A DNA stretch of 64,000 bases from Maribacter ulvicola. GTDB taxonomy: Bacteria > Bacteroidota > Bacteroidia > Flavobacteriales > Flavobacteriaceae. Under the pieces are notes generated by a model that was not told the origin of the DNA, searched no databases, and saw only the letters and a list, made by a program, of their open reading frames with translations. Location of the stretch: contig NZ_FTMA01000001.1 in the NCBI RefSeq assembly GCF_900155985.1, forward strand, positions 310,001-374,000, written 5' to 3'. The first letter of the stretch is position 1. The number at the start of each line of letters is the position of its first letter. Below, one piece after another: positions 36,769 through 44,304 of the stretch. Position numbers and translations under genes: made by a program.

Positions 36769-36989
36769 TTTCATTTCTGATGAGATTATTAAATACTCAA
36801 CATACTTTCTGCTTTTCTTCTTTTTAATTAAAAGCTCAAATGAAACTGCTTCTGTTCGCATTTCAAAATTACGTTGCCATTTTAAAGTCCAATCATTTGC
36901 CTTTTTAGTCTCTCTTTTATATCTTCTGTGCTACCAATATAGTATCGGTCTAAAGTCTGGCTGTAAATAATATATGTAGTAAATGACAT
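36769..36989 (-). pseudogene. GIY-YIG nuclease family gene, frameshifted
   Basis: Minus-strand translation from ATG (36987-36989) gives MSFTTYIIYSQTLDRYYIGS, then TEDIKERLKRQ, which is the GIY-YIG core (YIIYS...YYIGST). The frame then stops at MIGL. Shifting frame by one restores the family sequence NDWTLKWQRNFEMRTEAVSF and LLIKKKKSRKYVEYLI, so one base was lost near 36895 (in the usual RHND context). The second frame runs straight into tRNA-like fragment 2 and would encode VTGSNPVFST from it. Such about 90-residue GIY-YIG proteins are common in flavobacteria. This copy is inactive as a single protein. Confidence 0.8.
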
Positions 36990-37042
36990 ACCTAAAAGTA
37001 ATCAAATAAAAAAAATCATAAAACGGTAGTTTTGTAAAATGA

Positions 37043-37098
37043 AGAATACCGGATAGGAACCGGTGACCTTCCCGAAGGCTTTCGGGACGCTCTGTTCC
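37043..37098 (-). repeat. Degenerate tRNA-Ala-like fragment 3
   Basis: Nearly the same as fragment 1, with a paired T-arm stem (ACCGG/CCGGT) but altered T-loop (TTCCTATC in place of TTCGAATC) and the palindrome-like arm TCCCGAAAGCCTTCGGGA on the minus strand (37070-37087). It follows the intact tRNA-Ala and its terminator in the minus direction. Together with the spacer 37099-37161 it repeats the arrangement fragment 2, terminator, fragment 1. Confidence 0.78.
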
Positions 37099-37124
37099 AG
37101 ATAAAACAACTAATTATCAAGCTT

Positions 37125-37154
37125 AAAAAAAGCCCTCACTTTCGTGAAGGCTTT
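37125..37154 (-). terminator. Intrinsic terminator of tRNA-Ala
   Basis: Minus-strand AAAGCCTTCAC, loop GAAA, GTGAGGGCTTT followed by T5 or more (one G-U pair). It starts eight bases after the tRNA 3' end. Confidence 0.8.
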
Positions 37155-37161
37155 AAAGATG

Positions 37162-37235
37162 TGGAGAATACCGGATTCGAACCGGTGACCTCTTGCCTGC
37201 CAGGCAAGCGCTCTAGCCAACTGAGCTAATCCCCC
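37162..37235 (-). tRNA. tRNA-Ala (anticodon GGC)
   Basis: Minus strand, 74 nt. The acceptor GGGGGAT pairs with ATTCTCC (two G-U pairs), the D-arm is GCTCAGTTGGCTAGAGC, and the anticodon arm CTTGC-CTGGCAG-GCAAG puts GGC at 34-36. The T-arm ACCGG-TTCGAAT-CCGGT and discriminator A73 complete the cloverleaf. CCA is not encoded, as usual in this phylum. It reads GCC codons. Confidence 0.95.
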
Positions 37236-37288
37236 AATTTTCAAGAGCATCAAAGAAAATACATTTTTCTATGCTAACAAAGTACTAC

Positions 37289-38086
37289 TTAATCTTTCTT
37301 TACACTTAATACCAAGACCGGTACCGGGGCATAAAATTCTGATTTAGAAATGGTACTTTTTTCCCATAATTTCTTAAAAAAACCACGTTTTCTTCTAAAA
37401 ACACATAACAAATCGGGGTGCTTGGCTTGAAAATGCTCTAAAACACCATGGTAGGTAGTTGAGTTTTCTGTAAAGGTCAATTGTGAGCTTATGTCCATCA
37501 ATGCCGTATTAATTTTTAAATCATCATCTGAATAGCCCGGTGTTTTCACCATTAATAGGTTTATGCTGGCCTTATGCTTGTGCTGAATTTCAATTAACGG
37601 ATCTAGAATCCTCTTTCTCTTTAAAATACCCGACTTAAAGGCAACTAAAATATTCTCAAAAGACGTATATGTCGTTCCTTTGGGTACGATCAACGTTGGT
37701 ATGTTCGTTTCTTTTATAATTGCTCCAGAGGTTTGCCCTAAATAATTTTCTTCCTTTATATCATTACTTCTAGGTGCCAAAATAATAAGGTCAATTCCAA
37801 TACCCTTATCAATTTCTTTAAGTCCATCTTTTAACTCCCCGTTAAAACTGGCTATTTTTATAGAAACATCTTTGGTATCTACCGTTGCTACGACCGCTTT
37901 TAATCGCTCTTTAGAGTTATCGGCCACCTTCTGCGTAACATTGGTGAGCGTTCCTGTTTTTCCACTAACGTTAAAAACCTCCATTACATATATTTCTGCA
38001 TCAAAGTCTTGTGCAAAATTTACTGCATATTGTAATGTTTCATTTGCGTTTACAGAGGTCCCTATAGGAACAAGAATATTCATCAT
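37289..38086 (-). CDS. Universal stress protein with tandem UspA domains
   Basis: A 265-residue cytoplasmic protein made of two UspA units. The first (about 1-140) starts MNILVPIGTSVNANETLQYA and ends with the nucleotide-binding-type loop IIKETNIPTLIVPKG. The second (about 145-265) starts FENILVAFKSGILKRKR and ends SEFYAPVPVLVLSV, with a degenerate loop. Such proteins are induced by growth arrest and stress, and many bind ATP. The G-x2-G-x9-G(S/T) pattern is incomplete in the second unit. It is a single-gene unit with tRNA-Ala downstream. Confidence 0.92.
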   Translation of the reverse strand: MMNILVPIGTSVNANETLQYAVNFAQDFDAEIYVMEVFNVSGKTGTLTNVTQKVADNSKERLKAVVATVDTKDVSIKIASFNGELKDGLKEIDKGIGIDLIILAPRSNDIKEENYLGQTSGAIIKETNIPTLIVPKGTTYTSFENILVAFKSGILKRKRILDPLIEIQHKHKASINLLMVKTPGYSDDDLKINTALMDISSQLTFTENSTTYHGVLEHFQAKHPDLLCVFRRKRGFFKKLWEKSTISKSEFYAPVPVLVLSVKKD

Positions 38087-38366
38087 AATATAAGGTATTG
38101 GTTATAACTCTAAATTTACAATTTAATTAAATTTATTTTATGATAGCATTGTCAAAGATATTGCAAATACCAAAAATTCTTCTCTAGACAGATGCTGATA
38201 GCATAGCTAAAGAAGCCAACGGTATTTGCCAAAGCATTACAGAATAACCTTCTAAACAAGCGTTTGAAAACAATTTAAATGTAATAAACTTTTTGTACTA
38301 CTTATTGATAACGAAATAACCGCCCGTATTGTTATTTCGTCTTTTATGAGTTAGGAATATAAATCT
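38087..38366. other. Intergenic stretch upstream of the universal stress gene
   Basis: About 280 AT-rich bases. A short hairpin-like AATAACGAAATAAC... palindrome appears near 38310-38340, but no gene, tRNA or clear terminator is recognised. The minus-strand promoter of the stress gene should lie here. Confidence 0.35.
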
Positions 38367-38626
38367 ATGGATTGGTACACAGCAAACGCAAAGTACTGTT
38401 ACATTCATTACCTAGGGTATAAAGGCCAAGGTTTGCCCATGGTTTGGTAGATTTTTGGGAAAAATTTGCCACAGAAAACAATACACTATCGGTTAGGTTA
38501 GATACCTTTAGCCAAAATTTAAAAAATCAGAAATTTTACGTACCGCGTGGTTATATCAAATTAGCTGTTGTCTTTTTACAAAAACAGAGCAATCCTCCTT
38601 TTTATTACTACGAACTTGTACTTTAG
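38367..38626 (+). pseudogene. GNAT family acetyltransferase, truncated and frameshifted
   Basis: The first frame from ATG 38367 reads NAKYCYIHYLGYKGQG, matching the acetyl-CoA loop region of GNAT proteins, and then stops at 38447. A different frame continues without a gap in homology: FAHGLVDFWEKFATENN, SVRLDTFSQNLKNQKFY, and the family ending SNPPFYYYELVL. A one- or two-base change near 38430-38436 explains the switch. The N-terminal half of the domain is missing. The MATE gene begins 12 bases after its stop. Confidence 0.75.
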
Positions 38627-38638
38627 AAACCATACGTT

Positions 38639-39973
38639 TTGAAAACCTCCGTTAATTCTAAATCTATAAACGCCCTGGCTATCCCTGCTACTATTGCTGG
38701 TATTGCCGAACCCTTGCTTTCCATAACAGATACGGCTATTGTGGGTAATATTCCGGTAGACGGATTAGAGTCTCTTGCCGCTGCCGGCATTGTAGGTTCT
38801 TTTCTATCTATGTTGATCTGGATTCTTGGTCAAACCCGCAGTGCAATTTCCGCTATTATTTCGCAATATTTAGGCGCCGGAAAATTGGAGGAGGTCAAAA
38901 GTTTACCGGCACAAGCTATTTACCTTAACATTACTTTGAGCATCTTGGTTTTATTGTCTACCGTTTTTGTTATTCAAGAAATCTTTGAGCTGCTAAATGC
39001 TACTGGTAAAATACTTCAATATTGCATCGGCTACTACGAAATTCGTGTTTGGGGGTTTCCGTTAACTTTATTCGTTTTTGCGGTGATGGGTATTTTCCGT
39101 GGATTACAGAATACCTACTGGCCCATGGTCATTGCCATTACCGGAGCGGTCTTGAACGTAATTTTCGACTTTGCCTTTGTTTACGGTATTGAAGGATTTA
39201 TCCCTGCCATGTATTTAGAAGGTGCCGCTTATGCAAGTTTATTGGCGCAGGCAATCATGGCAATCATGGCGTTCTACCTACTTTGGACAAAGACGGATAT
39301 TAGTCTAAAACTAAAACTGCCCATTCATCCAGAACTTGGTAGGCTAGTGGTCATGAGCTTGAATTTGTTTGTGCGTGCCATTGCCTTGAATACTGCGCTT
39401 ATACTTGCCGTTAGAGAAGCTACAGCACTTGGTGATAAATATATTGGCGCACATACCATTGCAATAAACCTCTGGTTGTTTTCCGCGTTTTTTATTGATG
39501 GTTTCGGCGCCGCAGGTAATATTATGGGAGGTAGGTTGTTAGGTGAAAAAAATTATGATGCGCTTTGGTTATTGGCGAAAAAAATTACGAAATACGGACT
39601 CATAGTGAGTCTAGTAATCATGGCATTGGCAAGTGTATTCTACAAACCTTTGGGCAGCCTATTTTCTAACGAAGATTTGGTGCTCTCTGCCTTTTATGGG
39701 ATCTTTTATATTATTATCCTAGGTTTACCAATCAATACTATTGCCTTTGTTCTTGACGGCGTTTTTAAAGGTTTGGGAGAAATGAAGTATTTACGTAACA
39801 CCTTACTAATAGCTACTTTTTTAGGCTTTGTGCCCATGCTCTTTTTAGGAAAATATCTAGACTGGGGCTTAACAGGAATATGGCTGGCTTTCACCGTTTG
39901 GATGTTTATTAGGGGTGCTGCTTTGGTGTGGAAATTTAGAAACAAATTCAAACCTTTGTTGCAAAATCCGTAA
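38639..39973 (+). CDS. MATE family efflux transporter (DinF/NorM type)
   Basis: An integral membrane exporter of 444 residues with 12 helices in two six-helix halves. It begins with TTG 38639. The first half opens SINALAIPATIAGIAEPLLS, followed by ITDTAIVGNI, the conserved Asp region of the family. WGFPLTLFVFAVMGIFRG and the second-half counterpart LPINTIAFVLDGVFKGLGEM mark the internal repeat. Members expel cationic drugs or metabolites using sodium or protons; the substrate is unknown. The enoyl-CoA hydratase gene follows after 21 bases. Confidence 0.93.
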   Translation: MKTSVNSKSINALAIPATIAGIAEPLLSITDTAIVGNIPVDGLESLAAAGIVGSFLSMLIWILGQTRSAISAIISQYLGAGKLEEVKSLPAQAIYLNITLSILVLLSTVFVIQEIFELLNATGKILQYCIGYYEIRVWGFPLTLFVFAVMGIFRGLQNTYWPMVIAITGAVLNVIFDFAFVYGIEGFIPAMYLEGAAYASLLAQAIMAIMAFYLLWTKTDISLKLKLPIHPELGRLVVMSLNLFVRAIALNTALILAVREATALGDKYIGAHTIAINLWLFSAFFIDGFGAAGNIMGGRLLGEKNYDALWLLAKKITKYGLIVSLVIMALASVFYKPLGSLFSNEDLVLSAFYGIFYIIILGLPINTIAFVLDGVFKGLGEMKYLRNTLLIATFLGFVPMLFLGKYLDWGLTGIWLAFTVWMFIRGAALVWKFRNKFKPLLQNP

Positions 39974-39994
39974 TTTTGAAGGAAACAGAATGCT

Positions 39995-40762
39995 ATGGTC
40001 ACCACAAGAAAAAACGGAAGTTTATATACCAGAATAGATGGTAAAGTTGCCCACGTAGAATTTGGGCATCCTGCCAGTAATTCTTTTGTTTCTGAACTTC
40101 TAGAACGCCTTACGGATACCATAAACGAACTTTCAGATAACAAAGCCATTTCAGTTATCTTGTTAAAATCCGAAGGTGAAAAAGCATTTTGTGCCGGGGC
40201 ATCTTTTGATGAATTATTAGAAGTCTCTAACCTTGAAGAAGGCAAAGCATTCTTTAGTGGTTTTGCCCATGTCATCAATGCCATGCGCAAATGTAAAAAG
40301 GTCATTGTAGGCCGTGTACATGGTAAAACTGTTGGTGGTGGCGTTGGTCTTGCCGCTGCTTGTGATTATGTATACTCGAACGTAAATTCTTCCATAAAAC
40401 TATCTGAGCTTAGTATCGGTATTGCTCCGCTGGTAATTGCCCCTGCCGTAGCTCGTAAAATAGGTGCTGCCGCTATGGGCGAAATGTCTTTAGCACCTAC
40501 CGAATGGAAAAGTGCATATTGGGCGCAAGAAAAAGGGCTGTTCAATAAAGTTTATGACTCTGTACAAGAAATGGATAAGGAGCTGGATTTCTTTATTCTC
40601 AAATTGGAAAGTTATAATCCAGATGCTTTGACCGAGTGGAAGAAAGTTTTATGGGAAGGTACCGACCATTGGGATACCTTATTGACAGACCGCGCAGCTA
40701 TCACCGGTAAATTAGCACTTTCTGATTTTACAAGAAACGCATTGTCAAAATTTAAAAAATAA
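39995..40762 (+). CDS. Enoyl-CoA hydratase/isomerase family protein
   Basis: A crotonase-fold enzyme of 255 residues. The oxyanion-hole segments are GEKAFCAGASFDELLE (about 62-77) and VGRVHGKTVGGGVGLAAACD (about 103-122). The two catalytic glutamates of true enoyl-CoA hydratase are not clearly conserved (region IKLSELSIGIAP), so the reaction could be hydration, isomerisation or another acyl-CoA reaction. The N-terminus GSLYTRIDGKVAHVEFGHP is typical. It follows the MATE gene by 21 bases and may be co-transcribed with it. Confidence 0.92.
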   Translation: MVTTRKNGSLYTRIDGKVAHVEFGHPASNSFVSELLERLTDTINELSDNKAISVILLKSEGEKAFCAGASFDELLEVSNLEEGKAFFSGFAHVINAMRKCKKVIVGRVHGKTVGGGVGLAAACDYVYSNVNSSIKLSELSIGIAPLVIAPAVARKIGAAAMGEMSLAPTEWKSAYWAQEKGLFNKVYDSVQEMDKELDFFILKLESYNPDALTEWKKVLWEGTDHWDTLLTDRAAITGKLALSDFTRNALSKFKK

Positions 40763-40806
40763 ACAATAACTGAAACAGTGTTTCGTTCTGTTTCTAAATA
40801 ATTAGT

Positions 40807-40920
40807 ATGGAATTCTTTCAATTTTTAAATGGCAACCTTGTATTTCCCGTTCTTGCACTTTCTGTTTTGATCATTTATTTCGTGAACAAAATGCGCGCAA
40901 AGAAGAAATACAAAAGATAA
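40807..40920 (+). CDS. Small membrane protein of 37 residues
   Basis: Open frame from ATG 40807 to TAA 40920. It encodes MEFFQFLNGNLVFP, a single hydrophobic helix (VLALSVLIIYFV) and a strongly basic tail (NKMRAKKKYKR). The pattern, one membrane helix with a positive cytoplasmic tail, is that of a real small protein. It sits 44 bases after the enoyl-CoA hydratase gene in the same direction. I do not recognise a family. Confidence 0.55.
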   Translation: MEFFQFLNGNLVFPVLALSVLIIYFVNKMRAKKKYKR

Positions 40921-40977
40921 TGCTACACCCTACGCAACTAATCGGTATCTCAATCATCTTATAATAAAATCCGCTTT

Positions 40978-41397
40978 ATGTTCGCAAAAATCTCCTTAAT
41001 AATTCTTTCCATATTTCTTGTAACCTGTAACGATACTATTGAACTGCCAGATTGCTCTACAACTATATGCACATTAAATTTTGTTACCATAACTGTTAGG
41101 GTAAAAGATGCATCAGGTGAAGCAGTAATATTAGATAACTACCAGGTTATTGATTCTAAAACGGGTGAAAACCTAGCTACGAATTTTAACGGTGAAGAAT
41201 ATGAATATTCTAAAAAACAAGGTGTCTACCCTATTCTTAGTGATGCCAATCGAAGTCAATATCAAAATAAGTCAGCAACTCTTACCTTCAAAGGTCATAT
41301 TAATAATGAAGAGGTGATCAACGAAGCCTATGAAGTTAGTGCAGACTGCTGTCATGTGAGCTTAATTACCGGAAATACCGAGATTACTTTAGATTGA
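40978..41397 (+). CDS. Putative lipoprotein of unknown function
   Basis: A 139-residue protein whose N-terminus (MFAKISLIILSIFLVTCND) is a lipoprotein signal with probable lipidated Cys 17. The mature part is beta-rich (VTITVRVKDASGEAVILDNY, FKGHINNEEVINEAYEVSA) and looks like a carboxypeptidase-regulatory or Ig-like sandwich. It has four further cysteines (DCSTTICT, DCCH) that could form disulfides. No known family is recognised. It stands 57 bases after the small membrane protein and 57 bases before queD. Confidence 0.75.
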   Translation: MFAKISLIILSIFLVTCNDTIELPDCSTTICTLNFVTITVRVKDASGEAVILDNYQVIDSKTGENLATNFNGEEYEYSKKQGVYPILSDANRSQYQNKSATLTFKGHINNEEVINEAYEVSADCCHVSLITGNTEITLD

Positions 41398-41454
41398 TTT
41401 ATTCGCTATAAATGCGTTTAAACTTTTCCTACCTTTGCCATATAATTAGAGGCT

Positions 41455-41904
41455 ATGGGCAACATTCGTATTACGAAACAATTCAATTTTGAAACGGGAC
41501 ATGCATTGTACGGTTATGACGGTAAATGTAGAAATGTACATGGCCATAGCTATAAATTATCGGTTACCGTAATCGGTAGACCTATTACCGACACCAACCA
41601 CGTAAAATTAGGAATGGTTATCGATTTTGGAGATCTCAAAAAAATTGTCAAAGAAGATATCGTGGATGTTTTTGATCACGCCACCGTATTCAATAAAAAT
41701 ACCCCACATGTAGAACTTGCCAAAGAATTAATTGACAGGGGACATAACGTTATTTTGGCAGATTACCAGCCTACAAGTGAGAATATGGTCATTGATTTTG
41801 CAGCTAAGATAAAATCAAGGTTACCTGAGAATATTTCATTATTCGCCCTAAAACTACAAGAAACAGATACTTCTTTCGCAGAGTGGTATGCGAGTGATAA
41901 TTAA
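41455..41904 (+). CDS. queD: 6-carboxy-5,6,7,8-tetrahydropterin synthase (QueD/PTPS family)
   Basis: Converts 7,8-dihydroneopterin triphosphate to carboxytetrahydropterin on the way to queuosine. The 149 residues show the zinc histidines in FNFETGHALYGYDGKC and NVHGHSYKLSVTV, the catalytic Cys in GKCRNVHGH, and VIDFGDLKKIVKE plus PTSENMVIDFA. A true pyruvoyl-tetrahydropterin synthase is an alternative, since both share the fold. A TACCTTTG box at 41430-41437 fits a -7 promoter element 17 bases before the ATG. A small hairpin follows the stop codon. Confidence 0.92.
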   Translation: MGNIRITKQFNFETGHALYGYDGKCRNVHGHSYKLSVTVIGRPITDTNHVKLGMVIDFGDLKKIVKEDIVDVFDHATVFNKNTPHVELAKELIDRGHNVILADYQPTSENMVIDFAAKIKSRLPENISLFALKLQETDTSFAEWYASDN

Positions 41905-41920
41905 GTTCAACAAAACTTAA
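41901..41920 (+). other. Hairpin overlapping the queD stop codon
   Basis: TTAAGTT (41901-41907), loop CAACAA, AACTTAA (41914-41920). It lacks a clear T-run, so termination is doubtful. Bases 41914-41924 (AACTTAACCTA) are fully complementary to 11 bases in the loop of the family A small RNAs. Confidence 0.4.
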
Positions 41921-41987
41921 CCTAATATTTTAGCTACAAGCTTTTAAATTGTTTTATTTTTAAGATAACTCCTTAATATACAACAAT

Positions 41988-42965
41988 ATGACCAAGCATC
42001 ATATTTATTGGTGGAATCTTGAAAACCTCTTCGATATAGAAAATTCGCCTAGACGAAGTGAGTTTCTAAACAACCATTTAGGCAAAGAACTTGAAGGATG
42101 GAATACTACTATTCTTAACCAGAAAATTACCAACCTAACCGCAGTTATATCCAAATTCAATAATGGTAAAGGGCCTGATTTATTTGGAGTTTGCGAGGTA
42201 GAAAATGAATATGTTATCGAATTGCTTATCGATGCCATGAGTACAGCACTTGATAAGAATTATGGCTATGTTATTTCTGAAGGTGAAGATAAACGAGGTA
42301 TCGATACCGCGCTTATTTATGACAAAACCAAATACGGGCCTGAGCAGCAAACATTCAGTCTACGCATTATAAAGAGAAATACTACTAGAGATTTATTTCA
42401 AGTACACATCAACACTGCCAATGGCAACAAGCTGGTATGCGTACTTAACCATTGGCCTTCTAGATCTGGTGGTGAACTTGAAAGCGAACCATTTAGAATT
42501 ATGGTTGCCGAAAACTTATCTTATTGGATCGAGAGAATCTACGAAGAGCAGGGTGACAACGCCAATATCATATTAATGGGTGATTTTAACGATAATCCGT
42601 ACAACAAAAGTATTACAGAGTACTTAATGGCCATTAACAACAAAGCCTTGGTAAAAAGTAATAGAGTGCGCCTAAAGTACTTCTATAATGTAATGCATCG
42701 GTTTTTAGATGCGCAGATAGGTACATTTGTTTTTGGCAATGAATATAACATGCTTGATCAGTTCATGATATCAAAGAGTATTTTATCAGAATTGCCATTT
42801 AATCTAAGTACCGCAGAAATCATTGCCTACCCTGAGCTAACTTCTGGCTCATACCAGAAACCGGTAAAGTTTGGTAGACCAAATTCGTCTACCTTTAATG
42901 ACAAGGGTTTTAGTGACCACTTGCCCATAAAAATAGTACTGAACGAGAAAGATGTCGCTGTTTAA
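41988..42965 (+). CDS. Endonuclease/exonuclease/phosphatase family protein
   Basis: A metal-dependent phosphoesterase of 325 residues without a signal peptide. Motifs: HHIYWWNLENLFDIEN at the start (metal-binding Asn and Glu region), FGVCEVENEYVIELL (Glu), VLNHWPSRSGG (catalytic His), IILMGDFNDNPYN (Asp and Asn) and FSDHLPIKIVL (final Asp-His). The substrate can be DNA, phospholipid or an inositol phosphate; sequence alone does not tell. It lies between queD and lpxH, all plus strand, with 83- and 74-base gaps. Confidence 0.93.
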   Translation: MTKHHIYWWNLENLFDIENSPRRSEFLNNHLGKELEGWNTTILNQKITNLTAVISKFNNGKGPDLFGVCEVENEYVIELLIDAMSTALDKNYGYVISEGEDKRGIDTALIYDKTKYGPEQQTFSLRIIKRNTTRDLFQVHINTANGNKLVCVLNHWPSRSGGELESEPFRIMVAENLSYWIERIYEEQGDNANIILMGDFNDNPYNKSITEYLMAINNKALVKSNRVRLKYFYNVMHRFLDAQIGTFVFGNEYNMLDQFMISKSILSELPFNLSTAEIIAYPELTSGSYQKPVKFGRPNSSTFNDKGFSDHLPIKIVLNEKDVAV

Positions 42966-43039
42966 TTTAGAATGGTATACTCTTATTTTGACGTGCGTAT
43001 TCCCGTGGTACGCAAAACAGTTATTATATTTACACCCTG

Positions 43040-43804
43040 ATGACGAAAATTGAACTTCCGGCAGGGAAAAAAGTATATTTTGCTAGTGATAATCACCTAG
43101 GTGCACCTACTATGAAAGAAAGTAGGGTGAGAGAATTAAAATTTATCCGTTGGCTAGATATGATCAAGTCTGATGCCGGAGTGATTTTCTTGATGGGTGA
43201 TTTGTTCGATTTTTGGTTTGAATATAAAACCGTGATTCCAAAAGGATTTACCAGAACCTTAGGAAAACTTGCAGAACTGTCTGATTCAGGCATACAAATA
43301 CACTACTTTGTAGGCAATCATGACCTTTGGATGAGCGGTTACTTTGAAGAAGAACTTAATATTCCTGTATATCATAAACCTCAACAGTATTCTATTAACG
43401 GAGCATCCTTTTTTATAGGGCATGGTGACGGATTAGGGCCGGATGATAAGGGGTTTAAAAGAATGAAAAAGGTATTTACCAACCCAGTAGCCAAATGGTT
43501 CTTTAGATGGTTACACCCAGATATTGGGGTTCGGTTGGCAAAACATCTTTCTGTAAGCAATAAATTGATCAGCGGTGACGATGATGCCAATTTTTTAGGA
43601 AACGACAAAGAATGGCTAGTGCAATATGCACACAGAAAGCTAGAAACTCATCATTATGACCATTTCATTTTTGGTCATAGACACCTTCCTTTGGAAATAG
43701 AATTAAAAGAAAACTCAAGATACACCAATCTTGGAGATTGGATCAATTACTACACATACGCCATGTTTGATGGCCAACAACTTTCGCTAAAAGAATTCTG
43801 CTAA
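43040..43804 (+). CDS. lpxH: UDP-2,3-diacylglucosamine diphosphatase (LpxH type)
   Basis: Hydrolyses UDP-2,3-diacylglucosamine to lipid X in lipid A synthesis at the inner membrane. The 254 residues carry the metallophosphatase motifs YFASDNHLGAP (in place of the usual SD-x-H), LMGDLFDFWFEYK, YFVGNHDLWM, FIGHGDGLG and HFIFGHRHLPLEIE. GDLFDFWFEY and the HxH at the end are typical of LpxH rather than LpxI or LpxG. A TATATTTA box at 43025-43032 may be its -7 promoter element, although that leaves a very short leader. Confidence 0.92.
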   Translation: MTKIELPAGKKVYFASDNHLGAPTMKESRVRELKFIRWLDMIKSDAGVIFLMGDLFDFWFEYKTVIPKGFTRTLGKLAELSDSGIQIHYFVGNHDLWMSGYFEEELNIPVYHKPQQYSINGASFFIGHGDGLGPDDKGFKRMKKVFTNPVAKWFFRWLHPDIGVRLAKHLSVSNKLISGDDDANFLGNDKEWLVQYAHRKLETHHYDHFIFGHRHLPLEIELKENSRYTNLGDWINYYTYAMFDGQQLSLKEFC

Positions 43805-43843
43805 ATTTCATCAAAACCAACGATGAAATACACAAAACCAAAC

Positions 43844-43920
43844 GTAATCCTTTTCTTACAACAATAATTGAGCAGTTCACAACATAAGTTATATAAATAT
43901 TGATCTTAGTAATATCTTTA
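43844..43920 (+). promoter_or_regulatory. Conserved promoter block of small RNA family B, copy 1
   Basis: Dyad GTAA-N8-TTAC at 43844-43859 in GTAATCCTTTTCTTACA, then TTCACAACATAAGTTA at 43876-43891, then the -7 box TATCTTTA at 43913-43920. The distances between the three blocks (32 and 37 bases from start to start) are the same in copy 2, while the DNA between them differs. Bound proteins at about -80 and -45 are implied. Confidence 0.6.
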
Positions 43921-43924
43921 CAGT

Positions 43925-44042
43925 GTTATTAAGTCTGAGTGTTGAACCCAAATCTTCACTTTACCTACAAGTTATAGCATCTTAAAACCCAAATTTTAAG
44001 TGTACCTACTTTAAAGAACAGCCCCTATTTTAGGGGCTTTTT
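43925..44042 (+). ncRNA. Small RNA family B, copy 1
   Basis: Non-coding RNA of about 118 nt; the start is estimated from the -7 box. It contains CCCAAATCTT (43947-43956), ACCTAC (43963-43968) in a small ACTT/AAGT hairpin, then hairpin CTTAAAA-CCCAAA-TTTTAAG (43981-44000) with CCCAAA as the loop, then ACCTACTT (44004-44011). The terminator AGCCCCTA, TTT, TAGGGGCT and T5 ends it (44020-44042). The CCCAAA and ACCTAC words complement the AAGATTTGGG and GTAGGT of the family A RNAs at 21 kb. No start codon with a plausible frame is seen. Confidence 0.78.
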
Positions 44043-44223
44043 CGTTATTTACCATTTTCTATCAAGTTCAATTTTCTTTTGCCTCAAAAAATCTCTAAAA
44101 TTTTTAAACAAGTAAATCTGTGAAATCACTAGTTCTATATAGCGAAATAATCCATCTTTCATTCTTGATCAAATATTACTATAATATGGATAACGTGTAG
44201 TGTAAAAATGCAACAAACCACTT

Positions 44224-44300
44224 GTAATCTTTTTCTTACATATAAAAATTGACACTTCACAACAAAAGTTAGCTCCAACTAGACATTGGTGCTATATTTA
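44224..44300 (+). promoter_or_regulatory. Conserved promoter block of small RNA family B, copy 2
   Basis: GTAA-N8-TTAC at 44224-44239, TTCACAACAAAAGTTA at 44256-44271 and -7 box TATATTTA at 44293-44300. The offsets are the same as in copy 1, 380 bases upstream. Confidence 0.6.
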
Positions 44301-44304
44301 CACT

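Noticed and set aside
36710..36970. Plus-strand 86-codon frame MENTGFEPVTFPKAFG as a gene
   Set aside because: Its first part is the tRNA-like fragment read as protein, and the rest is antisense to the GIY-YIG remnant.
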